From assembly GCA_001465935.1 (NCBI GenBank), contig LNKV01000002.1, positions 1,612,001 to 1,676,000 on the forward strand: DNA of 64,000 bases, written 5' to 3'. Below, piece by piece: positions 1 to 10,629 of the stretch (positions are counted from its first letter, which is position 1; every line of letters starts with the position of its first letter). Source of the stretch: Clarireedia homoeocarpa (lineage: Eukaryota > Ascomycota > Leotiomycetes > Helotiales > Rutstroemiaceae). Under the pieces are notes generated by a model, which saw nothing but the letters and a program-made list of their open reading frames with translations, made no database searches and had not been told where the DNA came from. Both the position numbers and the translations under genes were made by a program.

Positions 1-2548
1 CACATTATCGCAAGTATGTTGAACAAAAAGTTGTATGTAGTCTCCAGACAAACTGGAGCCAGTAATGAAAGCGCTAGGCCTTGAGTCAAACTGGCTGGTC
101 GCTTTCCAATATGTTTCGAAATCCGTAATTTCTAATGGCTTGCCTTGGAATGGTTTGATGACCTGGAAATTGAAAGTGATTTGTCCGATAGCTCTCAACC
201 GAGGGTCGAACAGGGGTAGACAACAACGACCAGAGCTACTTCTTAATGCTCTGAATGTGCTAGGTAATGCAACGGTCTTTGCAATAACTTTGGCACCATA
301 TGTAGGGAAGACGTCGAAATCTATTGCGAAAGAATCTAGATTATCAATTTGGAATGAAACCATTCGCGTGTCTTCCTGGAAAGGAAGTAGAATATTCTTA
401 GGGATTAAATCAGATAACTTGGAAGATATTGTAAGGCGCGCTGCTGGATATTTGCTGTCGTGGAAAAATATCATAGGTTGTTCCCCGTTCTCTTCTACGA
501 AAGATATTTGTATGAAAGTCTTTGTATCGAGGAAATTGTGACCATAGCGGCGTAAAGGAATAATCGGGGGTGGTAATTCAAGTTCCGGAATATCGTTGGC
601 ATCGATACTCATCGGGATTGGAGCGCTACTCGTTATGATTGGGCCAAGCTGCGACACTGACAGAACTTTTCGATCTCGGGAGGGTTGTGGGATTGATGAC
701 AAAAGTCTCATACACTCAAGGTGCCCTTCCCAGGCCGCATAATACATGGCAGAGAGGTCCTTTTCATCTAAGATGTTGGTCTCTACTCCGACATCTAGCA
801 GAGTCTGCATGCACGGTACATTCCCCTCACTCGCTGCATGGAAGAGGGGTGTCCAAGAATAAAGTTTGTCGATTTGGTTGAGATCCGCTCCATAGCTTTT
901 GAGAAGTAGAAGCAGTTGTGGGGTTTGGCCAGACCGAGCAACAAGATGTTGTGGGTACAGTCCTTCGGCGTCAGGCAAAATTTTCGCACCATGCTTCAAC
1001 AGGAGCTCGACAATGGCGAATGAACCATGTTCGCAAGCTAAATTCAGCGGAACATGATCTGCGTCCGATATGGGATCAATCCTCGCGGACCGTCCAAGTA
1101 ACCTTTGCGCGCAATCTATGTGTCCGTGAATTATTGCGTGAATTAGAGGTGTAAAATTATCATGGTCTATCAAATCAATGGTAGATTGGTCCGCTAGACG
1201 AATTGGCGCATTAGCTCTTGTAAAAGAGGCGATTTTGGAAAAGAGACATACCATTCAAGAGAGCTTCCATCATATCAAGGCGACCATGCATACACGCGTA
1301 GTGCAAAGGTACCCTTCCGTACACGTCCGTTCGGCTAACAGCCACCCCCTTTAACAGTCCAACAGCCAAGACGAAGCTATTGCCATAAATGGTAGCTTGA
1401 TGAAGGCAATTCCGTTCGTTGATGTCATCTTCTGATTGTACGTCGACCAAGCTTGTGTCTAATAGCAATTGTAAAGACTGTTGTGGGCCCTCGTTAACAG
1501 CAGCAAGAAATGTTCTTGTAATTCTTTCCATTAGAGCGATGTCTCGATTCCCATTAGGGTCCGGCGCAGTCCTCAAACGCACAAGCAGATCTTTCAAAGA
1601 GTCCAGATTCCCCGAAATAACAGCTTCTAAAAGTAAAGTATCCGCGTCACCTTCGTCGGTGCCCAGCAAATGCTGGCTGCTAACGATATGTTCTTGGCTT
1701 CTTTCGAAGTTAACATGGTCACCTTCGGCCCAGGCACCTAACTCCTGCAAACTTGTCGTCGCCTGATCAGATAGCTCGCTAATGACAGTCGCATTGAAGA
1801 ATGGTTGAACTTCGACCGCTCTCGAAAGATAAAGCTCTTTGGTCTTGGACTTTGAAGTTTTGTCCCATTTTTTTAAAATCTTGGAAAATGCTGTGCCATT
1901 GATTTCCACAAACTGTTGGAGCTTGTTCAAGTCATTGCCAAACTGTTGAAAGCCCTCTTCCAATGTTGTAAATTTCGCAGACCGTCTGGAGGTATGCTGA
2001 GTGCGAGATTGAAGTACCTTCTTCTTATCCAGCAGTGTTTTGAGTCGAATTTTGAGCTAAAGTATTCTGAGCCTGTGTTGCAATAGCGAATTTAGAAATT
2101 GCTAACGTACCTCGGCTTCTTTCTGAAGATAAAAAGCATTTACCTTCTCAAGTTCTCGTTCCTATGGATAATGAGCAAGCGGTGTAGTATACGAGAGCAA
2201 GATGGCGGACCAGTTGAAAAAAGAAGGTGGCTTTGTTGGCCTGCAATGCCGCTTGGGAGTCAACGGGTGGTATGGGTCGATGGAGCTCATTCTGCGTAAG
2301 AATCGTAGGTGTGGCGGAGAGCTTCTTAATGAGCTGTTGGCGTATAGTCAGTGAGACACCCAAGCTCTTATAGAAGCCGCAAGAATGGAGGAATCGTTGC
2401 GCAAATTCTGTTAAGGGGAACTATATTGTGGCAGTCATACCTTCTTTAAAGCTTTGTAGTTGACAAAGCTGGCTGCATACTCGGGTACTTCGAGCTGCCT
2501 CTTTTGTATTTGCTTTCCAAACTTCCTATTATCAGGATCAGCGTCCAT
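1..2548 (-). CDS. pho81: Pho81/NUC-2-like CDK inhibitor and phosphate sensor, 3' end outside window
   Basis: In fungi Pho81/NUC-2 senses phosphate/inositol pyrophosphate through its SPX domain and inhibits the Pho80-Pho85 (PREG-PGOV) cyclin-CDK when phosphate is low, releasing the Pho4/NUC-1 activator. Exons seen: 2441-2548, 2211-2333, 2111-2161, 1252-2056 and <1-1193, all with in-frame GT-AG junctions. The N-terminus begins MDADPDNRKFGKQIQKRQ and continues EYAASFVNYKALKK, a clear SPX start; later SPX helices include the ERELEKVNAFYLQKEAE exon. Ankyrin repeats follow (for example TDVYGRVPLHYACMHGRLD near 1300 and further repeats at 1180-750). After them comes the conserved segment before the glycerophosphodiesterase-like domain (ITGSSLSGDYIQLF near position 40). 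The GDPD-like C-terminus lies outside the window. The start at 2548 is the ATG that opens the SPX domain. Domain order is diagnostic; the Pho81 name follows family knowledge. Confidence 0.9.
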
Positions 2549-4040
2549 TTATTCAACTGTTGCAGGAGAGAAAAGCTCCAGTGCGAGACATACATGGTAG
2601 GCTGCTAACAGCCCCGAAGCCTTAGAAGGCTGCGAAGAATGACGGATAGATGCTCTATGAAGTGGTTCAAGGTAAGGGTCGCTGCTCTGTTAGATCAGAT
2701 CACATGCATCCCATGGCTCTAGAATATGCAGTGGATAAGCAAAGCCCAGGACCGGGTCGAATGACGAGGAATTTTGTCTACAAGGTATGAAAAGAATCCA
2801 ATATTCTGTCATACACGTGGAGCTGCACGAAGCCTTGAGGTCGCTACGGTTGCACTGAAGCTACCCCGGGAACAATGTCGATGCGGGTAAATTTGGTAGG
2901 GATAGGGAGGAGAACCTGGAACTAGGTGGTAGAGAAATAGAGGACCGGGCTAAAAGAGAGACCAGCAGGAAGTCAACAACAAAGACACTGAGAAGAGAAA
3001 GGAATAGAATGGGAGTGAAATGGGAACAGAATGAAATCACATAAAGTTGAAGTTGTTATGTTAAGATTGTCGATTCAACTATTATTTTTTTTTCGAGGTC
3101 GTTTGCTCTAGTTCCAGAGCTCGTGGCTTCTGAATGACGGTTTGTCTGGATAGGGACTAGTGAGGGGCACTCTGTACTGGCAGTTGGACCTTTGATTGCT
3201 GGACAATAAAGAGTGGGTACTAAGTACTTCAGCTACTTTGTCCTTGTGTGAGAATCTGTCTGTGATACCTCAGCTACGGCAAAATGGACGCCATTTCTGC
3301 TAAGTGGGTGAAGCAGCTAGCAAGTCTCGAGATACGGGTACATAATCTCGCATCAATCAGTCTTAAGCTTTCAAGCCGAGCGAGGTGCGCGCGCAGTGGG
3401 CGCGCTGGTGGGCAGCGTTGGTTGCCCTCTCATGTATTCGTCGTAAAGATGTTGTCACCTTCACAAAAGTAGGTAAACAGTACATCTTGGCATTATGAAA
3501 TGTATAGCCCACAGCTATTCCATTGCTTCTTCCTAGCAAATCATCTGCCCCACGTGCAGCTTTCCACGAGGCTATCTATCGTAAGGCTGATACAATTCCT
3601 TCGTACATGGTGGGGGTGTTCCTAAAAGTAAGTTACATGGCGCGGTTGAATGTTGAATCGTGATTTAGCTGTATAAATGGGTCTTACGAGTCACAACGAA
3701 CGAGGGATCACGGGTGAATGCCAGGTACTCATTGCGTTGCATCTCGGTTTAGCTTCAATGAAAATCTCCAACCCGAAAAGTACATGTCTCATCAAGTACC
3801 AATTAAGCCTAAATGCAGTGGATGTGCACTATCAGTGCCCCGACGTTCATCCACACGTGTAGCTTTTCGGACGATATTTGTTCTGCCAACTTCGCATAAC
3901 AATGAAATGGATGGCAAATGAGTTATGCAACTACTCGTAATAGTCGTAAAAAAATTGGGGATAATATTTGAGTCCAGGTCAATACCAGATCAAACGCTAA
4001 AGGCACATCTACCATTGATACATTTAGACAACAGACAATC
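2549..4040. other. Intergenic: PHO81 upstream region
   Basis: No supported gene. The stretch lies between the start of the PHO81 homologue and the stop of the Cue5-like gene, so it holds the PHO81 promoter. It contains three CACGTG hexamers (2814-2819, 3551-3556, 3854-3859). Short open frames here (such as 3284-3472 and 3677-3921) show no family similarity. Confidence 0.6.
2814..3859. promoter_or_regulatory. Cluster of three CACGTG E-boxes upstream of PHO81 homologue
   Basis: CACGTG occurs at 2814-2819, 3551-3556 and 3854-3859, that is 266, about 1000 and about 1300 bp upstream of the PHO81 ATG. CACGTG is the core recognised by the bHLH activators Pho4 (yeast) and NUC-1 (Neurospora). Yeast PHO81 is itself a Pho4 target. 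Function here is inferred; other bHLH factors such as Cbf1 or USF-type proteins bind the same core. Confidence 0.4.
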
Positions 4041-5530
4041 TTATGACTTGGTGGCCAATTCCTCCGCGACTTTGTCCTTCGTGCCGATGACTTCAGCTGG
4101 CTCAGGTTTCTTCGTAGAATCGCCAGTCTTATCAGTCTGAGCTTCAGTGGCCGCCTGCTTGAGCCTTTCCGCATCTTCAGAACGAACCTCCTTACCCCCC
4201 ACTCGATCTTTCGTCTCTTTCTCGTCCTCGCTGTCCCCTAGACTGAAGGGATCATGATCGTGCTCGGTGTCACCGATTGGGCTGGGTTCCACGGTGCTCA
4301 ATGGTTGCCATTTGCTTTGCTTGGCCGAAGAATTGGTATCTTTTCCTCCGAGCTTGGGTGAAGTACGATACAGGTCTTCCTCGGACTGGTTTTGGAAAGA
4401 TACTTTGCGGCCCTCGGGTTTTGGAATACCAGGCGTCGGCTTGAAAAGATCGGGGTTTGCAAGGGGACGTGTAGATCGACGTTGTGGACCTATAGACAAT
4501 TATGAGTATCTCTAGTAACGTATAGAGAGCGAAGCATTTACCATCAAATCTACTACCATCCTCATTTAATTGAATGCCAGCAAAATCATCGCTAAGCACT
4601 TGAGGATCAGCATCATAGCGGTTGTAATCTCCACTACGTCTACCCTCTCCGCTCCTTCGGGACTGATGCTGCGCGTTGCTAGAACCATATACTTGCGGGG
4701 TGTTTTCCGGCTCTGTGTCCTCCCCATCGAGTTTCTTCTTCAGGTTTGTGATCCATCCGTTGACCCTGGTTTGGGTCTCGAGGAAGCCTTTCCGGAGATT
4801 TTCCTTGATTACAGGTAGATCATCATCAAGGAAACTGTGTTCTTCTTCATCATATCTCTCGTTTGATCGAAGCCCTGTCTGTTGTCGTTGGGGAGGGTAT
4901 GCGCCTCTATTACCGCCACGAGAGCCATACGAAGCTGCCCCTCCATAGTGCTCGGCAAGTTGACGAGCGTATTGTTCATCTGCTTCCAGCTGTGATCGCG
5001 GAGTAGAACCGGTGCGCGGTGCTTGGGGTCGGGGTGGCTGCGGGGGAGGAATTTCGACAGCAGCATCAGGATCGGTCATACCTGTTCAGAAAACGATTAG
5101 AAGTTTAATTGCGCCAACAGCCAAAAGTCACATACCTAATAGAGCATTAAAGGCAGGCTCAACTCGACCTCCGCTTGCAATCAAGACTGCCTTGACTACA
5201 GCTGCATCTATGCTTGGAAAGGCCTCCTTCAAAGTGTTCTCGGCTTGCTGTTGTGGACTTAATGGGCGCGGCGGTTTAGGGGGCGGCATTTCATCGCTGG
5301 TTTTGTGTGATGTTGGGGCATCGCCGCTGTTGGCACCTTCTTGAATGTCGTCGTCGTCCATTTCAAGTGGTCTTACGGTTGTTGGTGATTCAGGAGGGCT
5401 TCTGGCCTGTGTACGAGTTTAGCAGCGAAGGAGCATAGTTCATGTTCTAGATCGAGATAACGCATGAACGCGCATTTCAAGGGATGTCTTAGCTTACTGG
5501 GCTCTCTGTAGCTTTTGTCGGTGCAGACAT
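4041..5530 (-). CDS. cue5: CUE-domain ubiquitin-binding protein, Cue5-like
   Basis: A 430-aa protein from exons 5498-5530, 5136-5406, 4542-5081 and 4041-4489; all junctions are GT-AG and preserve frame. A short acidic/proline-rich N-terminus (PPPKPPRPLSPQQ) leads into a CUE domain at about residues 60-100 (AENTLKEAFPSIDAAVVKAV, then FNALLGM), followed by a long low-complexity, Arg/Gly/Pro-rich and acidic tail. Yeast Cue5 and its homologue Tollip bind ubiquitin conjugates through CUE and Atg8 through a tail motif, acting as receptors for autophagy of aggregated proteins. That role is transferred from the family; I did not find an unambiguous Atg8-interacting motif. The start ATG at 5530 gives an 11-codon first exon ending in phase 0. 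Placement as Cue5 rather than another CUE protein rests on the N-terminal CUE and overall layout. Confidence 0.8.
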
Positions 5531-7841
5531 TCTGAAGTAAATTACTGCAGACTTTTTAGGAATCAGTTCCAATACTAGAATGGTATGAAGAGGTGGTGAA
5601 TACCGTTCAGAATGATATTAAATGCTCCCTTATGAAACGATACCTGCCTGCGCGGAGATTGAGAATTGTGGGGTGACGACACACACTGTGGCTGATGCTG
5701 CAGATCTCGACACGTGCAACCACTTCGTCTTTGACCAATCAACGAACATTACCAGAGAAATTCTACGAAGTATAGTGCTTTCAGTAGGTGTACTAACTAA
5801 CTATCCGACCAACTCCAAAACTTCAGTATTCGACTAAAATATATGTTGTTGAGATCTCTACTCTAGCAACTGTATATACGAGTTCTTAATGATTAAATTG
5901 CATTGGGATAATCAGATACGTAAGTTTTCAATGTCCAGATTGCACTTGAACAATCAGAAATCCGAAGTTGGTCGGGTAGTTAGTACACCCACTGGCGAAG
6001 TATTGAAAGAAGAGAACTGATACTGAAGCATAACTGTTGCTAGCTATACCGAGTACATATCACAGGTATCTTGTCAACTCAAACTGCCATCCTATTCCGA
6101 GTGAACTTTGGGTTTTTATTCTCAAATGTCTATACCAAAACATTCTAGTTAATTTGTATTGCTTAGAAATAGCTGTCGTGGGAGTACTTAAGTCAAACCG
6201 CTGTCAACAAATGCTCGGTCGGCATAGCCAAACTTGGAGTTCTACTCAAGCAGTGAATGTATTCGACTAAAGGTGTTCTTTTTTTTGATAATCAAACCAC
6301 TTGCATTTCTTTCAGCCTACTCAACATACACCGAAGTATCGAAATGTGTCTTCTCTCCGTGTTAGGAAACGCGCTGACACAAAGACCTTACTGGGAAGCA
6401 ATTATGCTTCGTTTTCTGGTTCTGTCCCTCAGGTGTGCAGACTATCGCTGGTAGCTGAGCATCCTCTGGATAAAACCAATCACAACTTCATGACGATCTC
6501 GAACTTTGAGAACATGATCGGAGAGGATGACCCGTTGACGCAGAGTCACATGACTATCCGACAGGTAAAAGGGGCATATCCATTTCCAAGGGCCGGATGG
6601 TAGCATTCAATTTCGATGAACGAATAGTTGTGGTCGAGGCGGCGAGGGTCACGCAATGTCGAGTGCTGTTTTCTGGAAACGTTGAGATTCTTTGCGGGAC
6701 GAGACACTTGTTCATATGTTGGTGCAATCAAAATGTGCATGATAGCGTCCTCCGGTCCGCTTGCATCTTTGTACGTATCTAGCCACAAAGACCACCAGGA
6801 CAATATATTGATTGTAGGGGACAAGCGAGAAGGGAAGGGAAGGCACGAAAGCACGAAAGAGAGGTCGGAATTGCATTGCCTGAAGAAAAGTTGTCTATCA
6901 TAGCTGCAGAACGGGGGCACGGATGGGTGTGAAGGAGTTTGCTTGCTTTCGCTCATTTGCTGCGTCATGGAACGGGGAATGCAGAAGATAAAATGTCCAA
7001 TCCGTTATCCTTAACTTATCCGCTCCATCCTTCGCTTTCCTTTTCTTCCTCTCACATCCCCAAGCGCGCCAGATCTCAGCCCAGGCGAAAAACCAGGGAT
7101 TACGGAGGGAACAATCGACAAATGCAAAGGTCGAATTCCCAGGCTAAGACAATTATCTGCTCCTGTAACCCCCATCCAGCATCGATAGTAACATGCCTAT
7201 TGCCGGCTGAAATTCACGGATCCATGGAACCCACCGTGTGCCATGCAATCGAGATGTGAGAGAAAATGCGCCTTCGTCGACAAAGAAAATGATGAATGTG
7301 TGCGAAGGGAAATGCACAAATGCAAAATGAATTACCTGACCCTTCGGCCAGAGCAAGGAAGGATTTGGTATTTGGTACGATGTGAACTAAATCGTCCGCT
7401 GTACGCGAGTTTTCATTGGCGAAGCTCTTTCAGGAAAAGCACCAACATAATAATCCAGCAGCCAGCCCTCTCATTCAAAGCAGACCGCGTGTAATAAAAG
7501 TAAAAGGAACGACAAAAACATGGCACACTTTCGGCTTCTTAATTCAAATGGTGGCCAGGCTTCAAATACCTCAATTCGCCCACCCTCTACTTATTCTTCC
7601 CATCTCCATTCCCACCACGATTATCTCCATCCCCATCCCAACTTTTTGAATCACGTACTCGACCATGACCTATTGAGCTCGCAACCCTCCTCACGGTTTC
7701 TTCAACGCAAGGTACCAAGGTGACCAACTACGATAAAGCCTTCTGACACACCACTCCCACGACTTGCACCGCCAACCTTGCGACCGTCGATTTCACAACC
7801 TCAACACGAAAACCCATCACCATCTTCGCAATATTATCACG
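5531..7841. other. Intergenic, 2.3 kb
   Basis: No supported gene between the Cue5-like start and the Ies4-like start, so it is a shared divergent promoter region. It contains a 28-32 bp inverted repeat (5783-5814 against 5966-5993) and one CACGTG at 5711-5716. Open frames of 60-140 codons here lack recognisable domains and overlap each other in several frames. The last 300 bp before 7842 are pyrimidine-rich on the plus strand, as is usual before fungal starts. Confidence 0.5.
5783..5993. repeat. Imperfect inverted repeat (about 30-bp arms), possible MITE remnant
   Basis: Left arm 5783-5814 and the reverse complement of 5966-5993 agree over the core GTACTAACTA...CCGACCAACT. They differ by one substitution near the outer end and a 4-nt AACT insertion in the left arm. 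The loop is about 150 bp and AT-rich. No target-site duplication was evident, so mobile-element origin is a guess. Confidence 0.4.
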
Positions 7842-8784
7842 ATGGCTTCTACAAGCAGACCTGCGACTGCTACCTCTACTCCACGCCGCAAGTCGTCGGC
7901 CGCGAAGGACAAGATTACCATGATCGTCACCCTCAAGCTCTCCCCTGAGAAGTTGAAGACGGTCGGTCATCCTTTGATCAAGGAAGACACCCCGTCAAAG
8001 GATTCTGTTTCCACAACTTCAAATACACTTCCTGTCGCATCGAGTTCGAACGGAGATAATCCTACCGACTCGGGTCCAAACACTCCTGCTCCAAATGGCA
8101 CCCCAGCTCCGACGTCAATGCCCCCGCCAACCGAGGCGATCAAGAAGAGAAGCGGAGGTGTAAAGAGAAGTTCCACGGCCGCTCTAGGAGTTGATGGGCT
8201 CGCTAGGGTCAGAGGTAAACCAGGACCTAAAAAGAAGGCAAGATTGTGAGTATATCCTCCCTTCGCATTATGAATTCTGCCTCGCGGCCTACAAGCTTTG
8301 TTCAAGTTTGCTTTGCCCTTGTGGACATTGGCATCCCTTTTAAGAATTCTTATTTGAATACATTGTCTAATTTCTACAAAGGGATGACGGCACTATTGAC
8401 CCAACTGGTAGCACGCCAAGAACATCGAACCTCAACGTTGGCGGCTCTCATAGACTCGGCCCAAAGGCGAACCAAGGCGCAATCAATGCTGGCCTGCGCG
8501 CCCTTGACCGGTCGGGCAAACCTTGCCGGAAGTGGGAGAAGCGTAGCTTCGTCATCAAGACATTCACAGGACAGACGATTGAAATACCTCGATGGAAAGC
8601 TCCACCCAAGATCGCCATCAACTCTAGCACAGAAGGGTCGACATCCGGTGACAGCAGCAAAGAGAACAAAGATGTCAGCCAGGTCGAGAGCGAGAATGGC
8701 AATAGTGCACCCGATGCTGAAAGTGCTACTCATCTCATGAGCTCTCCTGCACCCCAAGCCCCCACTGTTGCTGCTTCCGCCTAA
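7842..8784 (+). CDS. ies4: INO80 chromatin-remodelling complex subunit Ies4-like
   Basis: A 268-aa basic protein from exons 7842-8245 and 8382-8784 (intron GTGAGT..AAG, 136 nt). The N-terminal block KITMIVTLKLSPEKLK is followed by a Ser/Pro/Thr-rich linker. Then comes a basic patch (KPGPKKKARLDDG) spanning the splice junction and a conserved C-terminal block (LGPKANQGAINAGLRALDRS, then a WEKRSFVIKTFTGQTIEIPRW region). I recognise this block from fungal proteins assigned to the INO80 subunit Ies4 family; the assignment is from memory of that family. Ies4 is a small accessory subunit linked to the INO80 role in the DNA-damage checkpoint. The start at 7842 has a CACGATGG context. The tail is Ser/Glu-rich and ends QAPTVAASA. 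Confidence 0.7.
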
Positions 8785-10629
8785 TGCATTGATCGCATTT
8801 GGTTAATTCTTCATACACTTCGCACTTTGTATTACCAGTTAAGTTTTGTTTGGGAAATGGTTTTCTCGTACTAGGGTATAAGTCCATTTGGAACTTTGGG
8901 ATTTGAGTCTCTGGCCTCGGAAACTTTCAAAAATAAAATGTATAAAATGGTCTGTTCTCTATTTTCGTTATTCGTGGCAAGGAAAACGGTGCATGGGAAT
9001 CTGTTCGAGATGACTCGGGATAGGGGCTCGATGGAGTTTGGCGTTTGATTCCCCGCTGGGTCGATGTACCATATGAAGATTCTGTACATGTAGTGGTGGT
9101 TAAGAATAGAGAGAAAGAGGAATACACCTGAGCGTTTTCAGCCTCGATTGCTGGATGTAATGATCCCTCGTGATGTGCATTGCCCTTTTCTCAGCGCAGC
9201 CACACCATGAGTTTGGAGACGACGTTTGCTCGTTGTATGAGTTATCTTTTCACCTACAGACGAGAGACTGGAAGCTTTCTGCGAGCTTACTTTGGTACAT
9301 CGAGGAGACTTTGATAATATTACATCTCTATATTGGGGAGCTCAATAATGAAAGACCTCAGCTCCATGATTTGGACCATGATAGCTCAATATTGACCCCA
9401 GATATCGAGTTTCATCTTATGAAGATACAACGCCAGGAACCGTGATAGTGAAACAAATGTCCTCGAGTGCAAGCCCATACCGGATCGCGGCCTACTGTAT
9501 AATAATATAGCATTGTTTTAGTTTTATCACTATTTGATTGTAACAAGGCTTTAGCTACGCCATGAATCCAATGTAAATATCATCCCAGCAGACTTGGAAG
9601 TAGGGTAGACAAAACAAGGCTATATAGTCCAACTCTCCCTCCTCCCACCTAGTTTAGAGAATTCAACCCGATTCAACAGCATTTACTTAGACTCCATTGT
9701 GACTAAGTATGGTGCTACGAATCGGACCAATATTACAGCTGTACTAAGCCAACTGACAGCAGCATTTTCCGTTTTTTGACTGCCGTCTTCTGCCTGCTTC
9801 TGCTTGCTTCAAGATACGAAGATCAGGAATCTTCATAAATACAAGTAAGGGGGTTGCTTGAATAGATAGTCAAAACTTCGGGGATCCTATTGCTCATAAG
9901 TAAAAGAGCCTGCTGAGTTGGCCGTTAGATGGGAAATAACACTGAGCTTTGGGATAAGATAGATGACTCTCTTCTCGCACATGATCGGATTATCGTGAAG
10001 ATTTTCCTAAAACTATTCAGTGCTTCCGAGTTCCTTGAGCACGCTCAAACCTTGCCCTTTTGCCTCCGTGCCTCCCCTCCACAGCCGGTTATCGGGAGCA
10101 GAGCCATATCGGGTATAGCCCATCCATGATAAATCCGGACAAGCATATGGTCTGGCGTGCGAGCGTGCCTGGCAACCTTGATCCAAGATTTTGATAATTG
10201 TCACAGTTCCGTTCCTGAAGGACAGTTTGGACATTATCAAAGGTCGAAATCAGAACATGTGTTCACTGGTACCTTCATCTCGGATCCCTCAGCTCCCTTG
10301 AGCTAAAAAGAAAGTTGTACGAAGCGTCATGAAACAATCAGCTACTACTATTTCCCTACTCTACATACACTCCGTCCGTCCCCACCTTAGTTCGGCTCGT
10401 CATTATCGACTGCACTGTTGAAGATACCTACAGGATAGGTACATAGTAGCTTATTCCTCAACCAACATCATACTGTATAAACAACCTGCCTCAGAGTTCA
10501 CCAAGGTAGTCGGCGTCTGTCTCTACATATCTACCTGATTACATAGGACCATTTCCGACGCACACGTATCTAAGAATCTCGTCACCATCTACGGTCCACA
10601 GCAACACATCCTCAGCGCACTGTATCGAC
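8785..10629. other. Intergenic, 1.8 kb
   Basis: Holds the 3' flank of the Ies4-like gene and the promoter/5' leader of the Vid30-like gene. No open frame with family similarity. The 250 bp before 10630 are rich in CA/CT pyrimidine tracts, consistent with a transcription start region. Confidence 0.5.
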
